Origin: Stigonema ocellatum SAG 48.90 = DSM 106950
GTDB lineage: Bacteria; Cyanobacteriota; Cyanobacteriia; Cyanobacteriales; Nostocaceae
DNA: 64,000 bases
Reading direction: 5' to 3'
Assembly: GCA_016903675.1 (NCBI GenBank)
Contig: JADQBA010000036.1
Location: 3,110-67,109 of the forward strand
A program made the translations under genes and the position numbers. Shown here piece by piece: positions 7,597 to 16,243 of this stretch (within the stretch, counting starts at the first letter, position 1; each line of letters opens with the position of its first letter). The notes below the pieces were generated by a model that was not told the DNA's origin, ran no database searches, and was given only the letters and a program-made list of their open reading frames with translations.

Positions 7597-10248
7597 ATGT
7601 CTCACTATTATTTTGATACAGAAAATAACCCTCACAAATCTTTTGAATTACCAGGGGCAAAACCACATTACAACCCCGATCGGCCCGGACAGGTGGAACA
7701 CATTTTTCTAGACCTCAATCTAGATATACGTAACCAAAGTTACTACGGCAAATGCACCATTACTCTGACACCGATCCGCGACGGTGTTGACCGTTTGACT
7801 TTGGATGCTGTCAACCTGAACATTCAATCTGTCCAAGTGGATGAAGTTACACAGAATTTTGACCACGATGGGGAACAGTTGTCTATTCGACTTCAGCAGC
7901 CGACACAGGTTAATCAACAGATAGTGATTGCCATCGCCTACTGGGTGGAAAAACCTCAACGTGGTATCTACTTTATTCAACCAGACAAACACTACCCCCA
8001 TAAGCCTATCCAAGTATGGACTCAGGGAGAAGACGAAGACTCTCGCTTTTGGTTTCCTTGCTTCGACTACCCAGGACAACTCTCTAGTTCTGAAATTCGT
8101 GTGCGAGTACCTAAACACCTGATTGCCATTTCCAACGGCAAACTGATTGCAACAGTTGAAGACGGGGATGAAAAAATCTACCATTGGTTGCAGCAGCAAG
8201 TTCATCCTACCTACTTGATGACTGTGGCTGTTGGTGACTTTGCCGAAATTCAGGATCAGTGGAACGACAAACCCGTAACCTATTATGTGGAAAAAGGACG
8301 GGAGGAAGATGCTAAACGCAGCATGGGTAAAACTCCTAGGATGATGGAGTTTTTGAGCGAAAAGTACGGTTATCCTTATGCTTTCCCCAAATACGCTCAA
8401 GTCTGCGTTGACGACTTCATCTTTGGCGGTATGGAAAATACCTCCACAACGCTGTTAACTGATAGATGTTTACTGGATGAGAGAGCAACACTAGATAACT
8501 ATAACACTGAAAGCTTAGTTGTTCACGAATTGGCGCACCAGTGGTTTGGTGATTTGGTGGTGATTAAGCATTGGTCCCATGCTTGGATTAAGGAGGGGAT
8601 GGCTTCCTACTCTGAGGTGATGTGGACAGAACATGAATATGGTGCCGAAGACGCGGCATACTATCGATTACTGGAAGCTCGTAGTTATTTAGCTGAAGAT
8701 AGCGATCGCTACCGTCGTCCAATGGTGACCCACGTCTACCGGGAAGCCATCGAACTCTATGACCGCCACATCTACGAAAAGGGTTCTTGTGTTTATCACA
8801 TGATTCGGGCGGAATTGAAAGAAGAGCTATTTTGGAAGGCAATCCAAACATTTGTGCAGGATAATGCCCACAAAACTGTAGAAACAGTAGACTTGCTACG
8901 GGCAATAGAAAAGGCTACAGGGCGTAATCTTTTGTTCCTCTTCGACCAGTACGTTTATCGCGGTGGTCATCCTGATTTTAAAGTAGCTTATTCCTGGGAT
9001 GGGGATAGCCTGCTTGCAAAAGTGACAGTGACTCAAACCCAAGCAAATGCAGAAAGTAATGGGAAAACTAGCAACTTATTTGACCTAAAAATCCCCATCG
9101 GTTTCGGCTACATCCAGCAGGATAGAAGGAGTGAGGAGTTAGGAGTTAGGAGTGAGGAGTTAGAGGGAGTGAGGAGTGAAGGGGAGATTCGTGAGTTGAA
9201 AAGTTTTACGGTGCGGGTTCATGAGAGGGAACAGAGTTTTTACTTCCCACTAGAAGAAAAGCCCCAGTTTATTAGCTTTGATGTGGGGAATAATTACCTA
9301 AAAACAGTATCTTTAGAGTACCCAGTGCCAGAGTTAAAAGCGCAACTGCAATTTGACCCTGATCCCATCTCCCGTATCTATGCAGCAGAAGCTTTGGCGA
9401 AAAAAGGAGGGTTAGAGGTAGTTAAGGCGCTGTCTTTTGCCCTTAAAGAAGATCCTTTCTGGGGTGTGCGTGCTGAAGTGGCTAAACAACTGGTAGAAGT
9501 CAAGTTAGACCAAGCTTTTGACGCATTAGTTGCTGGGTTACAAGATCCAGATGCTGATACACGGCGATCTGTGGTGGACTCATTGGCTAAAATCAAGACC
9601 CAAGAAAGCTACCAGGCTGTAAGAGAACTGCTGCACAAGGGCGATCCCAGCTACTATGTAGAAGCAGCAGCGGCTCGTGCTATTGGGGCAATTGCTGCTA
9701 CAGGGGAAGATAAATCCAAACAAGAAAATGCGATCCAGTTGTTACAATCCGTTTTAGAAGAAAGAACGGGTTGGAATGAAGTGGTCAGGAGTGGAGCGAT
9801 CGCCGGTTTAGCCGAACTTAAAACCTCGGAAGCTGCTTTAAATCTGCTCATGGAGTACACCAAACTCGGTGTACCACAACCCCTACGTTTAGCTGCAATT
9901 CGCGCTCTAGGTAAAATTTCTGTAGGTCAAAGTGCTGCTTGTTTGGAACGAATCTTAGAGCGATTAGGAGAAATTTCCCAAGAAACCTTCTTTTTAACCC
10001 AAGTAGCGGTGGTGACAGCCCTAGGACTAATGGAAACTCCCAAGGCGATCGGTATTTTGCAAGCTATAGCCGACCGCACACCCGACGGGCGTGTGCGTCG
10101 CTACACCGAAGAAGAGATTTCCAAGTTGCAAAAAAATATTGGTACAGAAAGTGCACTTCTTGTGCTGCGTTCTGAACTAGACCAACTCAAACAACAAAAC
10201 CAGGAACTCAGAAGCCGTTTGGAAAGCTTGGAAGCTAAATCCAAGTAG
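7597..10248 (+). CDS. M1-family metalloaminopeptidase with C-terminal HEAT-like repeats
   Basis: An 883-residue protein. The N-terminal M1 beta domain leads to the substrate motif GGMEN (277-281, a variant of GAMEN), the zinc motif HELAH (310-314) and the third zinc ligand E333 in KEGMASY, with the spacing normal for M1. The catalytic part extends to about residue 500. HEAT/armadillo-like helical repeats run from about 590 to 840, and a short coiled coil ends the protein. It removes N-terminal residues from peptides and has no signal peptide, so it is probably cytoplasmic. About 20 residues at 510-530 are encoded by heptameric repeat DNA, an insertion between catalytic and HEAT parts. Confidence 0.92.
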   Translation: MSHYYFDTENNPHKSFELPGAKPHYNPDRPGQVEHIFLDLNLDIRNQSYYGKCTITLTPIRDGVDRLTLDAVNLNIQSVQVDEVTQNFDHDGEQLSIRLQQPTQVNQQIVIAIAYWVEKPQRGIYFIQPDKHYPHKPIQVWTQGEDEDSRFWFPCFDYPGQLSSSEIRVRVPKHLIAISNGKLIATVEDGDEKIYHWLQQQVHPTYLMTVAVGDFAEIQDQWNDKPVTYYVEKGREEDAKRSMGKTPRMMEFLSEKYGYPYAFPKYAQVCVDDFIFGGMENTSTTLLTDRCLLDERATLDNYNTESLVVHELAHQWFGDLVVIKHWSHAWIKEGMASYSEVMWTEHEYGAEDAAYYRLLEARSYLAEDSDRYRRPMVTHVYREAIELYDRHIYEKGSCVYHMIRAELKEELFWKAIQTFVQDNAHKTVETVDLLRAIEKATGRNLLFLFDQYVYRGGHPDFKVAYSWDGDSLLAKVTVTQTQANAESNGKTSNLFDLKIPIGFGYIQQDRRSEELGVRSEELEGVRSEGEIRELKSFTVRVHEREQSFYFPLEEKPQFISFDVGNNYLKTVSLEYPVPELKAQLQFDPDPISRIYAAEALAKKGGLEVVKALSFALKEDPFWGVRAEVAKQLVEVKLDQAFDALVAGLQDPDADTRRSVVDSLAKIKTQESYQAVRELLHKGDPSYYVEAAAARAIGAIAATGEDKSKQENAIQLLQSVLEERTGWNEVVRSGAIAGLAELKTSEAALNLLMEYTKLGVPQPLRLAAIRALGKISVGQSAACLERILERLGEISQETFFLTQVAVVTALGLMETPKAIGILQAIADRTPDGRVRRYTEEEISKLQKNIGTESALLVLRSELDQLKQQNQELRSRLESLEAKSK
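9124..9184 (+). repeat. STRR (GGAGTTA/GGAGTGA type) inside the aminopeptidase gene
   Basis: Several heptamers of GGAGTTA and GGAGTGA are read in frame as alternating RSEEL, GVRSEEL and GVRSEG peptides. The same heptamers occur between genes elsewhere. The reading phase avoids the TAG that pure GGAGTTA repeats create in one of three phases. Confidence 0.85.
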
Positions 10249-10300
10249 CATCGGTTCAGAGTTCGTAGTAGCGCTCTCGTGCGCCCAATGCAATGGTGTT

Positions 10301-10530
10301 AGGACCAGCCCTTTCAAGGTGCAAGTCGTAAGACTTGGATTTCCGAATCCCAAGGGGAGACGCTGACGCGAACGTGTTCTACTCACTCGGGGAGACGCTG
10401 CGCGAACGCGTCTTCGTGGTTCAAAAAGATTTTTAAACCGCGAAGACACGAAGAACGCGAAGGTCAAATGCCGAAAAGTGGACGTGATTTTCCCAATTTT
10501 TCACCCACCTTGAAAGGGCTGGGTGCTAGG
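10301..10530. mobile_element. MITE-like element, copy 1
   Basis: Terminal inverted repeats CCAGCCCTTTCAAGGTG (left, from 10305) and its complement (right, to 10522) bound about 220 bases without a gene. The first 70 and last 60 bases match a second copy at 21238-21486, while the interior differs. It contains a module reading GGGGAGACGCTGCGCGAACG and the TTAAAAATC-core palindrome. No transposase is present, so mobility would need one in trans. Confidence 0.65.
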
Positions 10531-10580
10531 ACTTACGCACTATACAAATTGAACATCATGTGTATTAACGGATAATGGTG

Positions 10581-10635
10581 GTTCCCGTCCATGGTAGGGG
10601 CGCTCTTACCTTGCGCCCCTACCATGGACGGGAAC
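10581..10635. repeat. Long perfect inverted repeat
   Basis: Two perfectly complementary 23-base arms (10581-10603 and 10613-10635) are separated by 9 bases. It lies 333 bases past the aminopeptidase stop, beyond the MITE-like element. It could act as a strong RNA hairpin or be a dispersed palindromic repeat; there is no T-run. Confidence 0.8.
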
Positions 10636-10639
10636 ACTC

Positions 10640-11343
10640 TCATTTCCCCTACACCCCACACCCTCACACCCCTACACCCCTGTGTTCCTTTTTATTAAGC
10701 TATCGTAAATTTATTTTGATATTCCTTGAAAGTTAGAGTATAAATTAGAGCAAAAGTCTGGGGGATTATCATAGTATGTCTTAATATCAAGATATTTTTT
10801 ATACATTCGTAGGGGATTTTTGTGTAAAATTTTCATGAAGTGATATATACTTAGCTCTTGTAGAGACTAAGATTTGAGAAGTGTGATTAAAGTTATATGT
10901 AAAAATACTATCACTCTAATGTATCTTTTAGAATGCAGGAACACCATAAAGTATGTTTGAAGAAGGCAGAAGTACGAAGGCAAAAGGCAGAAGGTTCCTT
11001 TCAGATGGGGATTCAACCCCATCTGAAAGGAGGCAACGCAGAAGTTGTTGGGGTATTAGACCCTTGTTCCCTTCGGTCACGGGCAGCTATGCTGAAACCA
11101 GAATTCCCTTCTGCCTTCAGCATAGCTGCCCTCTGCCTTTCTTGATAAAACAATACTTTAAAACTACGTAGAGCAACACGGAAAGAAAATTTTTTAGTAG
11201 ATGTGTCCTTGGAATATTACCAATGGAGGAATTCAGGTACTAAGCAATGGCTTAGATTTTTGTTTCTTAGTTATGTGAGTGTTTTCGTTAAAAAAAATTA
11301 ACTCAGTGTTTTTACGAGTATCACAGGGTGTCTATTACTTACC
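10640..11343. other. Gene-free region upstream of the exopolysaccharide locus
   Basis: About 700 AT-rich bases. It holds a C-rich short repeat (10640-10680), an inverted repeat with 14-base arms at 10997-11010/11017-11030, a second with 16-base arms at 11081-11096/11116-11131, and a relic of a glycosyltransferase gene at 11201-11278. The small open frames at 10933-11171 overlap these inverted repeats and do not look like genes. The promoter of the polysaccharide locus probably lies here. Confidence 0.6.
11201..11278 (+). pseudogene. Relic of a GT4 glycosyltransferase N-terminus
   Basis: An ATG at 11201 opens 25 codons whose product starts MCPWNITNGGIQVLS and stops at TGA. It matches the N-terminal PWNTTIGGIQTLIN of the intact GT4 that begins at 11344. 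Over 36 bases the two DNAs differ at 6 positions by my count, so they are related, and this is a truncated paralogue or a duplicated 5' end. Confidence 0.6.
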
Positions 11344-12600
11344 ATGCATCAACCTGTTCTGACGATTTTTTACCAGTTCAACCCTTGGAACACTACCATT
11401 GGTGGAATTCAGACACTAATAAACACCTTCATCAAATATGCTCCAAGGGAGTTTAAGGTGCGGCTTGTCGGAACAGGAAACGATAAAAAGCAACCTTTAG
11501 GTAGATGGCAAGAATCCGAGTTTGCAGGTAGAGAAATTAGTTTCCTGCCTTTATTTATCTTGCAGAATGATAACGTCAGAAGTTTGATACCTACAACCAT
11601 CAAGTACACCGCTGCCCTTGTAGGACGTTGCTTGGAATCAGACTTTATGCACTTTCATCGGCTGGAGCCAACCTTAGCAGCCTTTAATTGGCGAGGAGAG
11701 AAAACTTTATTTATTCATAATGATATTCGCACACAGATGCAAGCCGCAGGTAATAAAAAGGCGATTTTGTGGCGCAGGTTTCCAGCAGCATATTTTGCGA
11801 TGGAAAGTTTGTTAATTGGTCAGTTTAGCCAAATTCTCTCCTGCAATACAGATTCAGCAGAATTTTACAGGCAGCGTTATCCTCATGTGAAAAACCGGAT
11901 TGCATACATCAAAAATTCATTTGACAACGAAATTTTTTACCCATTAAGTGAGGAAAAACGGAAAGCAAAAAGGCGTGAGATGGCATCAGATTTGGGTTTA
12001 GATGAGGAAACACGTTTCATCCTATTTGCAGGTCGGCTGCATCCTCAAAAAGATCCCATTCTGCTATTACATGCATTCGCCGCTTTAAACGATCCCAATG
12101 TTCACTTGCTCATAGCGGGTGATGGAGAGTTAGCAGCCGAAATCCGTGGGGAAATAGGTAAATTGGGGTTATCTGGTAGGGTAACGATGTTTGGGGCAAT
12201 TACCCAAAAAGAATTAGCTCCTTTACATCGCATCAGCAATGCCTTTGTTCTGAGTAGTGCATATGAAGGTCTACCCTTGGTGGTTCTTGAAGCACTTGCC
12301 AGTGGAACGCCAGTCATCACGACCAGATGTGGTGAAACACCAAAATTGCTGGCTGCTGACAGTGGCATTGTTTGCTGGGAACGGACGCCAGCGTGCATAG
12401 CAGATGCCTTACGCAAAGTACTACTACATCCAGATGATTATCCCATTGAGTCTTGTGTACAAACTGCACAACCTTATGCTGCCCGCACTGTGGTTCGGGA
12501 TGTGTACAGCGACATGTTAACTCGTTGGGAGCAGCGTTGCCACCTGGCAGCCACATCGCCATCTGCACTTGCAGTTCAACGAAATACAAACACATTTTGA
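11344..12600 (+). CDS. GT4-family glycosyltransferase (exopolysaccharide locus)
   Basis: A 418-residue GT-B protein. The N-terminal half carries the acceptor-side GGIQT glycine loop. The C-terminal half has the nucleotide-sugar part: ILFAGRLHPQKDP, then the EX7E-type motif EGLPLVVLEALASGTPVI (about residues 303-320). It transfers a sugar from a nucleotide donor during exopolysaccharide repeat-unit assembly. It is the first intact gene of the locus, followed 108 bases later by another GT4. A decayed copy of its 5' end lies upstream. Donor and acceptor are unknown. Confidence 0.9.
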   Translation: MHQPVLTIFYQFNPWNTTIGGIQTLINTFIKYAPREFKVRLVGTGNDKKQPLGRWQESEFAGREISFLPLFILQNDNVRSLIPTTIKYTAALVGRCLESDFMHFHRLEPTLAAFNWRGEKTLFIHNDIRTQMQAAGNKKAILWRRFPAAYFAMESLLIGQFSQILSCNTDSAEFYRQRYPHVKNRIAYIKNSFDNEIFYPLSEEKRKAKRREMASDLGLDEETRFILFAGRLHPQKDPILLLHAFAALNDPNVHLLIAGDGELAAEIRGEIGKLGLSGRVTMFGAITQKELAPLHRISNAFVLSSAYEGLPLVVLEALASGTPVITTRCGETPKLLAADSGIVCWERTPACIADALRKVLLHPDDYPIESCVQTAQPYAARTVVRDVYSDMLTRWEQRCHLAATSPSALAVQRNTNTF

Positions 12601-12708
12601 GGAGAAGCACAAAGTATGAATGGAGACACCAAACAACCTCATCTTTCTGTTTCTTCAAATGTAACTCAATAACACTACTAACACCGATTTTAAAAGCGCA
12701 ACTGATTT

Positions 12709-13899
12709 ATGAAAATTGCTGTCATTGGAGCAAAAGGTCTTCCTCCCAAACAGGGTGGCATCGAACATTATTGTGCAGAAGTTTATCCCCGCATGGTAGC
12801 GCAAGGTCATAGCGTGGATTTATTTGCCCGATCCTCTTACACTGAATGTTCCTTGTTTGACTCTGATAACTTTCAGGGGGTTCAAGTTATCTCCCTACCA
12901 GGATTACAAATGAAGGGAGTGGACGCCTTTATGACCTCGGGATTGGGGGCGATCGCCGCCACTCTCAAGAAATATGATATTGTTCATTTCCACGCTCTGG
13001 GTCCATCTCTATTCACTTGCTTACCCAAAATTGTTTCCTCCACAAAGGTTGTAGTTAGCTGTCAAGGCTTAGACTGGCAACGCTCAAAGTGGGGCGGTTT
13101 TTCGACCCGCATAATTAAAATGGGAGAAAAAGCAGCAGTACATTTTGCCAATGAAATCATTGTGGTCTCAGACGCACTCCAAACATACTTTTCACAAACT
13201 TATGGTAGGAAAACAGTCTACATCCCCAACGCTCCAGCCAGTTATGGTGAATCAGACCCAAATTTTAGCTATGGAACCGATTTAGGTCTAAAGCAGGGGC
13301 GCTATATTCTGTTTTTAGGCAGACTTGTCCCAGAAAAGTGTCCTGACTTGCTCGTTGAAGCATTCTGCACCCTAAAACCACCAGGATGGAAGCTTGTCCT
13401 TGCTGGAGGCATTAGTGATACCCAATTGTTTACCACAAAGCTATTACAAAAGGTCGCCAAAAATCGAGATATCGTATTTGCAGGGGAATTGCGAGGAACT
13501 CGTCTTTGGGAAATTGTCCGGGGAGCAGGATTGTTTGTCCTTCCTTCAGATGTGGAGGGACTACCTCTAGCTATGCTAGAGGCGATGCGGGAAGGTATAC
13601 CAGTGGTGGCTAGCAATATCCCGCCCCACGAGCAATTGATGAGTGGAGGGCGGGGAAAGCTTTTTGAACCGGGTAACTTAGAATCTTGTGTTTGTTCTTT
13701 AGACTGGGCGATTCATCACCCTCAAGAACTAGCAACAATGGCGAAGAAGGCACAAAGGTCTGTGCAACTTAACTATAGCTGGGATCGCATTACTGCTGAA
13801 ACATTGAAAATATATTCAGCAATTTTAAACTCGCCTCAGCAAGTTTGTATACCTGAGCCTAGCGAAGGATCTCTCGCTGGGGCTGCTGCTAAAAAATAA
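12709..13899 (+). CDS. GT4-family glycosyltransferase
   Basis: A 396-residue GT-B enzyme. The N-terminus MKIAVIGAKGLPPKQGGIEH resembles the rhamnosyltransferase-like GT4/DUF1972 group. The C-terminal donor half has ILFLGRLVPEKCPDLL and the motif EGLPLAMLEAMREGIPVV. It probably adds one sugar to a lipid-linked repeat unit at the inner face of the membrane. It lies between another GT4 and the tyrosine autokinase, all on one strand. Sugar specificity cannot be read from sequence. Confidence 0.9.
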   Translation: MKIAVIGAKGLPPKQGGIEHYCAEVYPRMVAQGHSVDLFARSSYTECSLFDSDNFQGVQVISLPGLQMKGVDAFMTSGLGAIAATLKKYDIVHFHALGPSLFTCLPKIVSSTKVVVSCQGLDWQRSKWGGFSTRIIKMGEKAAVHFANEIIVVSDALQTYFSQTYGRKTVYIPNAPASYGESDPNFSYGTDLGLKQGRYILFLGRLVPEKCPDLLVEAFCTLKPPGWKLVLAGGISDTQLFTTKLLQKVAKNRDIVFAGELRGTRLWEIVRGAGLFVLPSDVEGLPLAMLEAMREGIPVVASNIPPHEQLMSGGRGKLFEPGNLESCVCSLDWAIHHPQELATMAKKAQRSVQLNYSWDRITAETLKIYSAILNSPQQVCIPEPSEGSLAGAAAKK

Positions 13900-13936
13900 A
13901 TTGCTAATTGTCCATTGCCATTAGCTATAGGAGAAT

Positions 13937-16078
13937 ATGGTGGAGAAAGGCATTTCATCCTTACTAGCAGTGTCCAAGCGGCGAAGTTTGCCCGCCCTGG
14001 CTACTTTTGCGGCTGCGATTGGTGGAGCGATCGCGTACCTTGCGGTGACTCCACGTCTTTATGAAGCATCAGCACGACTCATGCTTGATGACAAAAGAGT
14101 CAGCGTTTCCGACTTGGGTCGCGACCTCACACAACCGTCTTCTGGTGCACCTGCTGGTGTTAGCCCACTGGCTAACGAAGCAGAATTAGTCAAGTCGCAA
14201 CGGGTTTTAGAACGAGCGATCGCCATCGTCAAATCCGAGTCCCAAAGTGATTCACGCAAAAGCACCCTCACAACTGGAGACCTAAGTAAAGGTTTGAAAG
14301 TAAAAATTGTTCCAGCCACCAATATTCTAGAGTTAAGTTATCAAAATAAAAACCCAATTGTAGCAGCTAAAGCGCTCAATGCCGTTTCTCAAGCAATGGT
14401 AGAAGATAATATTAAAACCATCAGTTCTGAAGCAACCAAAATCAGAGAATTTTTGCAAAAAGAGGTACCAAACGCTCGTCAGCAGCTGCTTGAGGCGGAA
14501 GCAGCAGAAAACAGATATAGACAACAAAGCGGCATTGTCGCCTTTGACGATCAAACCAAAAGTTTAGTACAGAGCTTAGCCACTTTAGAAGACCAAGAAC
14601 GTATCGTGGGTAGCCAACTACGGGAAGCGCGATCACTAGACGCATCCCTGCGGCAAATTACTGACACCAGTTCCCTCAACAAAGCCTACGCAACCGTACG
14701 CAGTGGTCAAGATGAAGAACTCAAAAAGTTACGAGCGAGGTTATCAGAATTAGAGGCAAAGCTAATAGAAGCGCGTCTGCACTACACAGATAGCCATCCT
14801 ACCGTCATCCAACTGCGTGGGCAACGAAACGCCATGCGTGCTGTATACACTCGTGAACTTGCACGTGTTTCACCCAGAAATCAAGCCATCACTCCAAACA
14901 ATATAGCAGGCGATCAACTCAGTCAAGACCTGACCTCCAAACTGATCATCAATGAAACTGAACGCTTGGCACTGGAAAACAAGCTCAAGCTCATCCAGTC
15001 AGAACGAGCAAACCTCCAAAGTCGCCTTGCACAACTACCAATGAAACAGCAACCATTGACTGCACTCACTCGCCAACGGGAAGAAGGCGCAGCATCCCTA
15101 AAGTTCCTGCAAAGCAAATTAGAAGAAGCACGCATTGCAGAGGCACAAAAGGTGAGCAACATTCAAGTTATTGAACCAGCTAAACCACCAACAGTAGCCA
15201 CCTCCCCCAGACGAACAGTGGTGCTGACGCTTGCTGCTACATTCGGATCTATCGTAGCCATTGGTGTTGTCCTACTACTAGAAGTCATGGATAACACACT
15301 GCGCGACGCCTCCGAAGCAGAGGAACTGTTGAAGCTACCATTACTGGGAGTATTGCCGCAACTACCTCCCAAGACCCTCGGACTTCAGTCATCTGAGCAA
15401 TTCCTAGACAATGTTGGCTTGGTTGAGCCTTACCGCATGCTCTTCAAAACCCTAGAGTTTCGCAGTGCTAACACCTTGCGGATAATTGTTGTCAGCAGCA
15501 CCATCTCCGGCGAGGGTAAGTCAGTAGTATCCTCCCACTTAGCCGCCGTCTCAGCTATGTTGTCTTGGCGAACATTGCTCATTGACGCTGATTTGCGTAG
15601 ACCAGTGCAGCACAAGCTGTTCAAATTACCTTTTACCGAAGGACTTACGGATGTCATTGCAGGGGAAAAATCCTTGCTGGATGCAGTGCAACCCACAGAT
15701 ATTGATAACCTCAATGTGTTGGCTTGTGGCGAACTACGAGGACGACCCTCCCAGTTACTAGAGTCAGTCGCCATGAAGTCTCTCATAGAAGAAGCAGCTA
15801 AAAACTACGAATTAGTTATCATAGATACACCACCACTCAGTGCATGTGCTGATGCGGCAACATTAAGTCGGTATAGCGACGGTATTATGATGGTCACACG
15901 TCCTAGCTTCACCATCAAGGAGGTACTCTCAAGAGCAGTATCAGAATTAACACAAAATCGAATACCAATCTTGGGAGTCGTGGTGAATGGAATGACAAGT
16001 TTGACAGAAGATTATTACCGCTATCCCGTTGATCGTTACCAACCTGTGAGGAGTTTGGCTGCTCTTGGGGACGAATAA
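13937..16078 (+). CDS. Wzc-like polysaccharide co-polymerase/tyrosine autokinase
   Basis: A 713-residue fusion of a Wzz/GumC-type chain-length domain and a BY-kinase. A transmembrane segment lies near residues 20-38, a long periplasmic coiled-coil region runs to about 425, a second membrane segment is near 430-450, and then comes the cytoplasmic kinase: Walker A ISGEGKS with K528, Walker A' LLIDADLRRP and Walker B ELVIIDTPPL. A C-terminal tyrosine cluster (Y693, Y694, Y696, Y701) is the likely autophosphorylation site. AGGAG precedes the ATG by 3 bases. The family controls chain length and export of Wzy-made polymers; the Wzy-like gene is next. Confidence 0.93.
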   Translation: MVEKGISSLLAVSKRRSLPALATFAAAIGGAIAYLAVTPRLYEASARLMLDDKRVSVSDLGRDLTQPSSGAPAGVSPLANEAELVKSQRVLERAIAIVKSESQSDSRKSTLTTGDLSKGLKVKIVPATNILELSYQNKNPIVAAKALNAVSQAMVEDNIKTISSEATKIREFLQKEVPNARQQLLEAEAAENRYRQQSGIVAFDDQTKSLVQSLATLEDQERIVGSQLREARSLDASLRQITDTSSLNKAYATVRSGQDEELKKLRARLSELEAKLIEARLHYTDSHPTVIQLRGQRNAMRAVYTRELARVSPRNQAITPNNIAGDQLSQDLTSKLIINETERLALENKLKLIQSERANLQSRLAQLPMKQQPLTALTRQREEGAASLKFLQSKLEEARIAEAQKVSNIQVIEPAKPPTVATSPRRTVVLTLAATFGSIVAIGVVLLLEVMDNTLRDASEAEELLKLPLLGVLPQLPPKTLGLQSSEQFLDNVGLVEPYRMLFKTLEFRSANTLRIIVVSSTISGEGKSVVSSHLAAVSAMLSWRTLLIDADLRRPVQHKLFKLPFTEGLTDVIAGEKSLLDAVQPTDIDNLNVLACGELRGRPSQLLESVAMKSLIEEAAKNYELVIIDTPPLSACADAATLSRYSDGIMMVTRPSFTIKEVLSRAVSELTQNRIPILGVVVNGMTSLTEDYYRYPVDRYQPVRSLAALGDE

Positions 16079-16103
16079 TTCGTAATGAATGATGGACTAA
16101 AAA

Positions 16104-16235
16104 AATGGGCGTTGCTGAATCTTGGCATGAAACCTCACGCAAAGGCAAGGCAGGCAGAGCGCCGGCTTCCGGCGATCTGAACTGCCGCGCAAAGGCGCAA
16201 AGTTTTCCTTCGCGTCTTTGCGTCTTTGCGTGAGG
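16104..16235. repeat. Inverted repeat between kinase and polymerase genes
   Basis: Arms CCTCACGCAAAG (16133-16144) and CTTTGCGTGAGG (16224-16235) enclose a smaller GCCGG/CCGGC hairpin and a GCAAAGGCGCAAAG stretch. Its left flank carries GGCGTTGCTGAAT, also seen at 60293. It lies immediately before the Wzy-like ATG and could fold over that leader. Confidence 0.65.
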
Positions 16236-16243
16236 CTTAAATT

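Noticed and set aside
7720..8400. 226-codon frame on the minus strand
   Set aside because: Lies entirely antisense to the catalytic part of the M1 aminopeptidase and has no recognisable motif.
10933..11171. Two overlapping 70-codon frames
   Set aside because: They run through two perfect inverted repeats and show no protein-like conservation or ribosome binding site.
12317..12658. 113-codon minus-strand frame
   Set aside because: Antisense to the first GT4 gene, no motif.
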